Part shown: positions 58,238 through 64,000 of the stretch, one piece after another | How the letters are laid out: the number at the start of each line of letters is the position of its first letter | How positions within the stretch are numbered: the stretch's first letter is position 1 | Source: an uncultured Erysipelotrichaceae bacterium | Lineage (GTDB): Bacteria > Bacillota_I > Bacilli_A > RFN20 > CAG-826 | DNA: 64,000 nucleotides | Assembly: GCA_902787955.1 (NCBI GenBank) | Contig: CADAIJ010000001.1 | Span: forward strand, 124,001-188,000 | Reading direction: 5' to 3' | Translations under genes and position numbers: made by a program | The notes under the pieces: model-generated | What the model saw: only the letters and a program-made list of their open reading frames with translations | Told to the model about the DNA's origin: nothing | The model's database searches: none

Positions 58238-58489
58238 TTAAATTAAATTTTCTTCAACAAAGGCGTTAAACACTTCCTCTGCTTCAGCATATTCTTCATC
58301 ATCTTCAATTTCTTGAAGGGATAAATCATCTTCGTTATAGATAAAAACTAAGACATCATCTTCGTTTTCTGGATCACAAAGATAAACATAATCGTGATTT
58401 CTGGCATCATTTCCATAGGTGAAAAGAACTTTCATGGTTTTTTGTTCGCCGTTTTCGTTAGTGACAATCATTTCATTTTCGGTAATCAT
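58238..58489 (-). CDS. DUF1292 protein (YrzB-like)
   Basis: An 83-residue very acidic protein of the DUF1292 family: IVTNENGEQKTMKVLFTYGN, then YVYLCDPENEDDVLVFIYNEDD and an acidic helix ending FNAFVEENLI. Function unknown. It overlaps the ruvX stop by 4 bases and keeps the alaS-ruvX-yrzB order of B. subtilis, without the ireB gene usually found after alaS. Confidence 0.85.
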   Translation of the reverse strand: MITENEMIVTNENGEQKTMKVLFTYGNDARNHDYVYLCDPENEDDVLVFIYNEDDLSLQEIEDDEEYAEAEEVFNAFVEENLI

Positions 58490-58920
58490 AGTTTTCCTTC
58501 TTTCTTCTTAGAAATATAAGATTCTAAGATAATAACACTAGAGATCATATCGATTAGCTCTTTTTGTTTCTTTTTATTAACTCCCATCATGTCGAGTCTT
58601 TCATAAGCTTCGACCGTGGTTAGTCTTTCATCACAATAAAATATATTTAAGTTTGGAGCCTCTTTCAATAAATCTTCTTTAAATCGTTCAGTGGATAAAG
58701 TTCTTTTTGATTTACTTCCATCCATATTAAGAGGATAGCCGAGGACAACATTTGTGATATTTTCTTTCTTACAATACTCAATTATATGAGTTCTAGCTTT
58801 TTTAAAATTACCTGGTTCAAAAGTGTAGTTTTCAATTGGATGAACAATATCCACTACACCATCATAATAAGCCATTCCAAGAGTTTGGCTTCCTAAATCT
58901 AAACCGAGGATTTTTTCCAT
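58486..58920 (-). CDS. ruvX: Putative pre-16S rRNA nuclease / Holliday junction resolvase (YqgF)
   Basis: RNase H-like protein of 144 residues. ILGLDLGSQTLGMAYYD at the start has the first catalytic Asp; VVLGYPLNMDGSKSKRT near 58 and FYCDERLTTVEAYERL near 95 carry the others. YqgF proteins process the 5' end of 16S rRNA; resolvase activity has been proposed too. It lies 19 bases after alaS with an AAGGAT site. Confidence 0.94.
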   Translation of the reverse strand: MEKILGLDLGSQTLGMAYYDGVVDIVHPIENYTFEPGNFKKARTHIIEYCKKENITNVVLGYPLNMDGSKSKRTLSTERFKEDLLKEAPNLNIFYCDERLTTVEAYERLDMMGVNKKKQKELIDMISSVIILESYISKKKEGKL

Positions 58921-58939
58921 TAATATTTATATATCCTTA

Positions 58940-61546
58940 TTATTTAATAAGTTCTTTAGCTTTGTTTTTAGCTTCATCAAGTTTGGATAAATCTTTACCG
59001 CGACCATTAGCCATGTTATCACGTCCACCAGCGGAGCCACCTAAAACTTGGGCTACTTGTCTAAGTAAGTTACCAGCATTAATTTTAGAAATAATTTCTC
59101 CGCCCATAAAGGAAACAAGTGGGAGGTTATCGTTAGCACCGCCAACTAAAACGATAGCGAAGTTTGGATATAAGACTTTAACTTCATCGCCGAGTTTCAT
59201 AAGTTGATTGGCGTTATAACCTTCTAAATATTTAAAGAGGAATTTAACACCATTAACTTCTTCAAATTCATTTTTAACATTAGAAGCAGACATTGAAGCA
59301 AATTTATCGTTAAGTTTTTGGTTTTCTTTCACTAAATTATCTTTTTCAGAAAGTAAAGCATTAAGTCTACCACTAGCTTCATAGATTGATTTAGCGTTAA
59401 GTTTATCTCTTAAAGCAATGAGTAAAGCTTCTTTTTCCTTAATAAAGGAATAAGCACCTAAAGAAGTTTTAGCTTCAATTCTTCTAACACCAGAGGCAAT
59501 TGATTCTTCTTTTACAATAGTAAATAAACCAATTTCGGAAGTGTTTTTAACGTGAGCACCACCACAGAATTCTTTACTAACATCACCGAAGGAAACAACT
59601 CTAACAGTGTCACCATACTTATCCATAAAGAATGATTTAGCGCCTGTACCAAGAGCTTCTTCTTTCTTTAAGTAAACGATATCAGATGGGATAGATGCGG
59701 CGATTAAGTTATTCACTTCTCTTTCAATCGCATTTAATTCATTCTCACTAATCTTTTGGTTATAAGAGAAGTCAAAACGAAGATATTCGCTAGAAACGAA
59801 TGAACCCATTTGTTTAACTGTGGTATTTAATACTTTATTAATCATGGATTGGAGTAAGTGAGTCGCGGAGTGGTTTCTTTCAATTAAGACACGTTTATTA
59901 ACATCGAGTTTAAGAGTTAAGGTATCACCAACTTTAATGGAACCTTTCGCGATTTTCACAAAGTGAAGGTTCTCTTTATTTGGAGCTTTTTGAACGTTAT
60001 TAACAAACGCTAAAGTTGTGGAATTAATAAGTTCACCATTATCAGCAACTTCACCACCGCTTTCAGCGTAGAAGTTAGTTCTATCAAAGATGACTTCACC
60101 ATAATCAGTAATTTCATCAACTTTATCACCATCTTTAAAGACACCGATAACTTTAGAAACTAATTCATCATGCTCATAGATAAATTCACTTGGAAGATTA
60201 AATTCGAGGAGATCTTTAGATTGTTTATGCATAGAGTTAATTTCCACTCTCGCATTTCTTGCTCTTTCTTTTTGTTCTTCCATTTCTTTATTAAAGCCTT
60301 CTTCATCAACTTTAACGTTATTTTCAGCGCAGATTTCTTTAGTGATATCAAGTGGGAAGCCAAATGTATCATAAAGTAAGAAGGCATCTTTACCGCTTAA
60401 AGTAGATTTATTTTTAATAAGTTCACGAAGAATCTTTTCCCCACTAACTAAGGTTTTAAGGAATTTTTCTTCTTCATCTTTAACTTTAGAAGCAATTTCA
60501 TCTACCTTAGATAAATATTCTGGATAGAATTCTTTATTAATTTCAAAGACGGTTGGAACAAGTTTATATAAGAAACTTCCTTCAATACCGATCTTTCTTC
60601 CGTAGCGAAGCGCTCTTCTAACTAAACGACGTAAAATATAGCCTCTTCCTTCATTTGAGAATGATTCCCCATCACCTAAAGCGAAGGAAACTGCTCTGAC
60701 GTGGTCAGCGATAACTCTATAAGGAGTTAAGTTAGCTTTATTATATGGAACGTTAGCAAGGCTTTCGGTTTGTTTAATTAAAGGTAAGAATAAATCAGTT
60801 TCGAAGTTTGAATCAGCTTCTTGGATAATCGAAACAATTCTTTCTAAGCCTGCACCAGTATCGATATTTTTAGATGGAAGTTCTTTATATTCACTTCTCT
60901 TCTTTCCTGGTTGAGCGTTAAATTGAGAGAAAACGATACCCCAGATTTCAATATAACGGTCGTTTTCAATTTCTTCTTCAAGGAGTTTAACACCTAAATG
61001 TTCTGGATCCCATTTATCTCCTCTATCAAAGAAGACTTCGGTATTAGGGCCACATGGACCTTCACCGATTTCCCAATAGTTACCTTCTAAGGCAATAAGG
61101 TGAGATTTATCAACACCTTGTTTTTGCCAGAGTTCAAAAGTATCTAAATCAGAAGGGTTATATGTGAAATAAAGTTTTTCTTTAGGAAGATCAAACCATT
61201 TTGGACTTGTTAAAATTTCATAAGCCCATTCAATGATTTCCTTACGGAAATAATCTCCAATTGAGAAGCAACCAAGCATTTCGAAGAATGTGTGGTGTCT
61301 AGCGGTATAGCCAACATTATCAATATCGTTTGTACGAATTGATTTTTGGACGTTAGTAATTCTTCTTGAAGGTGGAACTTCACTACCATCCATATATTTC
61401 TTTAATGCGGCAACACCAGAATTAATCCAAAGTAAAGTAGGATCATTATATGGAATTAATGAAGCACCTTTTTCAACGTGGTGACCTTTACTTCTAAAGA
61501 ATTCAAGCCACATGTTTCTAATTTGATTAGCGGTTAATTTTTTCAT
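58940..61546 (-). CDS. alaS: Alanine-tRNA ligase
   Basis: Class II synthetase of 868 residues. Aminoacylation core: TANQIRNMWLEFFRSKGHH at the start, ARHHTFFEMLGCFSIGDYF near 80 (motif 2 region), GPCGPNTEVFFD near 158, NIDTGAGLERIVSI near 225. The editing domain has RNHSATHLLQSMI near 555 and the zinc-type SFGDVSKEFCGGAHVKNTSEIG near 650. A DHHA1 C-Ala domain closes with GGSAGGRDNMANGRG. It is controlled by the T-box upstream; AGAAGG precedes the ATG. Confidence 0.97.
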   Translation of the reverse strand: MKKLTANQIRNMWLEFFRSKGHHVEKGASLIPYNDPTLLWINSGVAALKKYMDGSEVPPSRRITNVQKSIRTNDIDNVGYTARHHTFFEMLGCFSIGDYFRKEIIEWAYEILTSPKWFDLPKEKLYFTYNPSDLDTFELWQKQGVDKSHLIALEGNYWEIGEGPCGPNTEVFFDRGDKWDPEHLGVKLLEEEIENDRYIEIWGIVFSQFNAQPGKKRSEYKELPSKNIDTGAGLERIVSIIQEADSNFETDLFLPLIKQTESLANVPYNKANLTPYRVIADHVRAVSFALGDGESFSNEGRGYILRRLVRRALRYGRKIGIEGSFLYKLVPTVFEINKEFYPEYLSKVDEIASKVKDEEEKFLKTLVSGEKILRELIKNKSTLSGKDAFLLYDTFGFPLDITKEICAENNVKVDEEGFNKEMEEQKERARNARVEINSMHKQSKDLLEFNLPSEFIYEHDELVSKVIGVFKDGDKVDEITDYGEVIFDRTNFYAESGGEVADNGELINSTTLAFVNNVQKAPNKENLHFVKIAKGSIKVGDTLTLKLDVNKRVLIERNHSATHLLQSMINKVLNTTVKQMGSFVSSEYLRFDFSYNQKISENELNAIEREVNNLIAASIPSDIVYLKKEEALGTGAKSFFMDKYGDTVRVVSFGDVSKEFCGGAHVKNTSEIGLFTIVKEESIASGVRRIEAKTSLGAYSFIKEKEALLIALRDKLNAKSIYEASGRLNALLSEKDNLVKENQKLNDKFASMSASNVKNEFEEVNGVKFLFKYLEGYNANQLMKLGDEVKVLYPNFAIVLVGGANDNLPLVSFMGGEIISKINAGNLLRQVAQVLGGSAGGRDNMANGRGKDLSKLDEAKNKAKELIK

Positions 61547-61566
61547 AATATAAACCTTCTTTCGTA

Positions 61567-61745
61567 TAAAAAAACGTTCACCAAGGAACGAATTATCGCG
61601 GTACCATCCTTATTTGTTCACGATTAGATGAACACTCTTAATTTATTATCCTTAACGCAGAATTACGTCGACTTATTTCATCGACTCCAAAGGAGTGGCG
61701 TGTTATTTCTAACTTAGTTCCTTTATCGGAGCAAACATATTAAAG
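61567..61745 (-). promoter_or_regulatory. T-box riboswitch of alaS
   Basis: The minus strand carries the T-box core GGATGGTACCGCG (61609-61597) and then a terminator, CGTTC-CTTGGT-GAACG (61590-61575) with seven T. Upstream, about 130 bases can form Stem I. An internal loop reads TTCTGCGTTAAGG, so GCG (Ala) is a possible specifier codon. Uncharged tRNA-Ala should favour the antiterminator. The type and gene agree. Confidence 0.92.
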
Positions 61746-61781
61746 CATATTTAATTTAAATTAAAAAGAAGAAATAAACTT

Positions 61782-61819
61782 TTTGGGAAAATTTGTCTCA
61801 AAGACGGGAGTTCTTACTA
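61782..61819 (+). repeat. Palindromic intergenic repeat, copy 8
   Basis: TTTGGGA (61782-61788), loop AAATTTG, TCTCAAA (61796-61802), then GACGGGAGTTCTTACTA. Lies between the rpsU terminator and the alaS T-box. Confidence 0.82.
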
Positions 61820-61826
61820 GTTTTAC

Positions 61827-61852
61827 AAAAAAAGACTTCAACTAGTGAAGTC
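61827..61852 (-). terminator. Intrinsic terminator after rpsU
   Basis: GACTTC (61834-61839) and GAAGTC (61847-61852) around ACTAGTT-type loop; minus-strand tail of seven T. Confidence 0.9.
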
Positions 61853-61872
61853 AATTTATGTTCAAGTTAATC

Positions 61873-62046
61873 CTAGTAAGATTTACGTCTGGCCATTTCG
61901 GATTTAAGTTTTCTCTTAAGGCCTGGTTTTAAATAGAATTCTCTTTTACGGGCTTCTTGTAAGACGCCTGATTTATTAACTTGTCTTTTGAAACGACGAA
62001 GGGCTTCGTCTAAAGATTCATTTTCACGAACAACTGTTTTTGGCAT
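61873..62046 (-). CDS. rpsU: 30S ribosomal protein S21
   Basis: A 57-residue basic protein: [20 protein letters not shown], then [20 protein letters not shown] and a Lys/Arg-rich C-terminus ending MARRKSY. This matches S21 throughout. S21 sits on the platform of the small subunit and aids initiation. AAGGAG lies 10 bases before the ATG. It is 34 bases after deoC and may share its transcript. Confidence 0.96.
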   Translation of the reverse strand: MPKTVVRENESLDEALRRFKRQVNKSGVLQEARKREFYLKPGLKRKLKSEMARRKSY

Positions 62047-62080
62047 TATTTTTCATCTCCTTCCGTGTCTAGATTTGAGA

Positions 62081-62722
62081 TTACTCAGTGACAATTTTAA
62101 CACCTGAGGATGCGCCGATACGACTTGCACCAGCCTCAATCATTTCAAGTGCTTCTTTCTTATTATGAACACCACCACTAGCTTTGACGCCAAGATCATT
62201 ACCAACAGTTTCTCTCATGAGTTTAACAGCGTGAACTGTTGCACCACCAGTTGAGAATCCGGTTGATGTTTTAACATAATCAGCGCCTGCTCTTTTAGAG
62301 GCTAAGGAGCATTCTTTGATTTCTTCATCAGTAAGCAAACAAGTTTCTAAAATTACTTTTAGTAATGTCTTACCACAAGCTTCTTTAATAGCGTGGATTT
62401 CTTCTTCAACAAATAAGAAGTTATGTTCTTTTGCTTTAGCGATATTGATGACCATATCGATTTCATCTGCACCATTATTAATTGCATCTTTAGTTTCAAA
62501 AACTTTAGTTGCAGTTGTATTAGCACCAAGAGGGAAACCGATGACGGTACAAACTTTAACATCGCTGCCTTTTAATTCTTTTTTAGCTAAAGCGACATTT
62601 GCAGGATTAACGCAAACAGACATAAAGTCATATTGTTTAGCTTCAGCGCAAAGACGAATAATATCTTCGCTAGTTGCTTGAGGTTTTAAGATTGTGTGAT
62701 CAATGTATTTACTTAGTTTCAT
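62081..62722 (-). CDS. deoC: Deoxyribose-phosphate aldolase
   Basis: Splits deoxyribose 5-phosphate to acetaldehyde and glyceraldehyde 3-phosphate. The 213 residues form a TIM barrel: [16 protein letters not shown] at the start, [17 protein letters not shown] near 57-73, [14 protein letters not shown] near 135, [15 protein letters not shown] near 165 with the Schiff-base Lys, and [14 protein letters not shown] near 195. Together with deoB it salvages deoxyribose. No Shine-Dalgarno site; the -10 is 10 bases before the ATG. Confidence 0.97.
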   Translation of the reverse strand: MKLSKYIDHTILKPQATSEDIIRLCAEAKQYDFMSVCVNPANVALAKKELKGSDVKVCTVIGFPLGANTTATKVFETKDAINNGADEIDMVINIAKAKEHNFLFVEEEIHAIKEACGKTLLKVILETCLLTDEEIKECSLASKRAGADYVKTSTGFSTGGATVHAVKLMRETVGNDLGVKASGGVHNKKEALEMIEAGASRIGASSGVKIVTE

Positions 62723-62732
62723 AGTGATTTGA

Positions 62733-62762
62733 ATTATAAAATAAATTTATAATAGTTGTAAA
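62733..62762 (-). promoter_or_regulatory. Promoter of deoC
   Basis: TTTACA (62762-62757), 18-base spacer, TATAAT (62738-62733). The ATG follows after 10 bases, so the leader is about 3 bases. Confidence 0.65.
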
Positions 62763-62765
62763 GAA

Positions 62766-62957
62766 CTATTCACCTTTTGTGGTCTTAACTTCTTTAACTT
62801 GTTTGCCATTATAATAACCACATTTTGGGCAAACGTTGTGGGATTTAATTGTCGCGCCACAGTTTGGGCATTTAACTAAACCAGAAACACTTAACTTGAA
62901 GTGTGTTCTTCTCATTCTTTTACTAGTTTTACTTGTTCTTCTAAATGGGACTGCCAT
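62766..62957 (-). CDS. rpmF: 50S ribosomal protein L32
   Basis: A 63-residue protein: [20 protein letters not shown], then a zinc ribbon CPNC near 30 and CPKC near 43 and a Lys-rich tail. This is the four-Cys L32 form. GAAGGTGA precedes the ATG. It has its own promoter; the deoC promoter overlaps its 3' edge. Confidence 0.96.
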   Translation of the reverse strand: MAVPFRRTSKTSKRMRRTHFKLSVSGLVKCPNCGATIKSHNVCPKCGYYNGKQVKEVKTTKGE

Positions 62958-62986
62958 ATGTATTCACCTTCTTTCAAACGGAGGAT

Positions 62987-63014
62987 ATTATAAATAAAAT
63001 TTAAAATAAGTCAA
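62987..63014 (-). promoter_or_regulatory. Promoter of rpmF
   Basis: TTGACT (63014-63009), 16-base spacer, TATAAT (62992-62987): one of the best promoter matches in the window, as expected for a ribosomal protein gene. Confidence 0.75.
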
Positions 63015-63044
63015 AAATTTTTTAGACAATGTTTAATATTTTAT

Positions 63045-63070
63045 GAAAAAGTGCCGAATATATCGACACT
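63045..63070 (-). terminator. Intrinsic terminator after mtaB
   Basis: AGTG-C-CGA (63050-63057) pairs with TCG-A-CACT (63063-63070) with one mismatch; minus-strand tail TTTTTC. Confidence 0.7.
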
Positions 63071-63076
63071 ATATTT

Positions 63077-64000
63077 TTAGATTTTTATTTTAACCACTTG
63101 GCCGATATAACTATCAGGCAAATCGACATTTACTTTTAAGTAATTGGAGGTATAACCACTTAGAAGACCAGTGAGTTTGTTACGTTCTTCAATGATTATT
63201 TCCATCTCTTTACCTATAAATCTATCACGGTAATTCTTTTCGAGCTCTTTAGATAACTTAAGTAACTTATTAACTCTTTCCGTTTTAACCTTAGGATCAA
63301 CTTGGTCTTTCATCGTATAGGCTTTTGTACCTTCACGCGCTGAAAATGGAAAAACATGAAGTTCTGCAAAATTAACTTTCTTAATGAATTCATATGTTTC
63401 GTTAAAGTGTTCTTCGCTTTCACCTGGGAAACCAACGATAACATCAGTGGTAATTGCTATATCTGGATTAGCCTCTCTAATACGACTAACTTTAGTTAAA
63501 AAGTCATCAACATTATATTTTCGTCCCATTCTTTTTAAGGTATCCTTGCATCCTGATTGTAGAGGCATATGAAGGTGAGATGCTAAATTCTTTCTTGTTC
63601 TAATAAGTTCGATTAATTTATCATCAATTTCACTTTCTTCAATAGAAGATATTCTTAAACGATATAGATTTGGAATATCTAAGATTTCTTCAACTAAATC
63701 AGAGAAAGTTAAACCTTTAATATCCACGCCATAATGGGCGGTATGAATACCAGTTAAAACAAACTCTTTATAGCCTAAAGACATAAGGTGTTTAATTTCG
63801 TTAATAATCTCATCTTTTGGTCTACTTCTTGCATTCCCTCTTATATAAGGAATGAGACAATATGTGCAGAAATTATTGCAGCCATCTTCGATTTTAATAT
63901 ACGCTCTTGTGGATTCAGGAACCGCAAAAGAAATGAATGATTCATATTCTAAATGTCTAGTGTCATCACTAATTAAGACGATTTGTGCGTGGTTTTTCTT
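63077..64000 (-). CDS. mtaB: tRNA threonylcarbamoyladenosine C2-methylthiotransferase, 5' end missing
   Basis: The frame is open to the window edge, so the N-terminal domain is cut off; 307 residues are visible. The radical SAM motif is CNNFCTYCLIP near residue 45, followed by RGNARSRPKDEI and GYKEFVLTGIHTAHYG, which favours MtaB (YqeV) over MiaB and RimO. Later motifs are LHMPLQSGCKDTLKRMGRKY, TTDVIVGFPGESEEHF and a C-terminal TRAM domain. The enzyme adds a methylthio group to t6A37 of tRNAs with two iron-sulfur clusters. An internal ATG at 63784 is not the start. Confidence 0.9.
   Translation of the reverse strand, partial: KKNHAQIVLISDDTRHLEYESFISFAVPESTRAYIKIEDGCNNFCTYCLIPYIRGNARSRPKDEIINEIKHLMSLGYKEFVLTGIHTAHYGVDIKGLTFSDLVEEILDIPNLYRLRISSIEESEIDDKLIELIRTRKNLASHLHMPLQSGCKDTLKRMGRKYNVDDFLTKVSRIREANPDIAITTDVIVGFPGESEEHFNETYEFIKKVNFAELHVFPFSAREGTKAYTMKDQVDPKVKTERVNKLLKLSKELEKNYRDRFIGKEMEIIIEERNKLTGLLSGYTSNYLKVNVDLPDSYIGQVVKIKI

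Noticed and set aside
17506..61819. Explaining all palindromic repeats as simple terminators
   Set aside because: Several copies follow a separate clear terminator (dxs, greA, rpsU), many lack a T-run, and the outer arms are conserved beyond the stem.
1..64000. Use of genetic code 4 (TGA = Trp) as in Mycoplasma
   Set aside because: All conserved proteins are full length without reading TGA as Trp, their Trp codons are TGG, and ispH appears to end at TGA.

Overview
The window is a gene-dense, AT-rich stretch of a bacterial chromosome. Its codon use, Shine-Dalgarno sites of the AAGGAG type and gene order point to a low-GC Firmicute of the Bacilli, probably one of the uncultured gut lineages near Mollicutes and Erysipelotrichia; this placement is inference. 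The standard code is used: Trp codons are TGG, ispH appears to end with TGA, and no conserved gene is interrupted by TGA. There is no tRNA, rRNA, CRISPR array, prophage or insertion sequence.

Right-going part (1-17.1 kb). Several blocks match Bacillus subtilis gene order with losses: trmK-yqfO-ispH-cshB-nfo-ispG; parE-parC; and yqeG-yqeH-nadD-yqeK-rsfS, where nadD and yqeK are one fused gene and aroE and yqeI are missing. Between them lie rpmG, a metallo-beta-lactamase-fold hydrolase, efp with an altered tip loop, a YneF-like membrane protein and plsY.

Left-going part (17.6-64 kb). Most genes are on the minus strand: xerD-deoB with an ABC binding protein and permease; dinB; a likely nine-gene run hisS-aspS-tkt-yqhY-orf-nusB-xseA-xseB-dxs; rel with a low-molecular-weight phosphatase; two degV paralogues; recJ, secDF, ruvAB, nadE, obgE; rplU-prp-rpmA; alaS (behind a T-box)-ruvX-yrzB; greA; rpsU, deoC, rpmF and a partial mtaB. 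plsX and one lipoprotein run the other way.

The most accessory stretch is 49.5-57.5 kb. It has an alpha-amylase lipoprotein with a likely N-terminal PUD module, a neighbouring lipoprotein with carbohydrate-binding-like features, a large Ig-like lipoprotein, and a two-gene unit encoding a 65-residue leader-like membrane peptide and an unrecognised 138-residue partner. Cre-like sites precede the amylase and the large lipoprotein, suggesting CcpA-type control of glycan use.

Unexplained structure: (1) about ten copies of a palindromic intergenic repeat (7-bp stem, 7-base loop, conserved flank) next to gene 3' ends from 17.5 to 61.8 kb; (2) many genes without a Shine-Dalgarno site whose -10 hexamer lies only 6-10 bases before the ATG, implying leaderless mRNAs; (3) two start codons lying directly after intrinsic terminators; (4) a shared motif in two gene-poor gaps near 7.4 and 16.5 kb; (5) EF-P and YqeH with key residues replaced.
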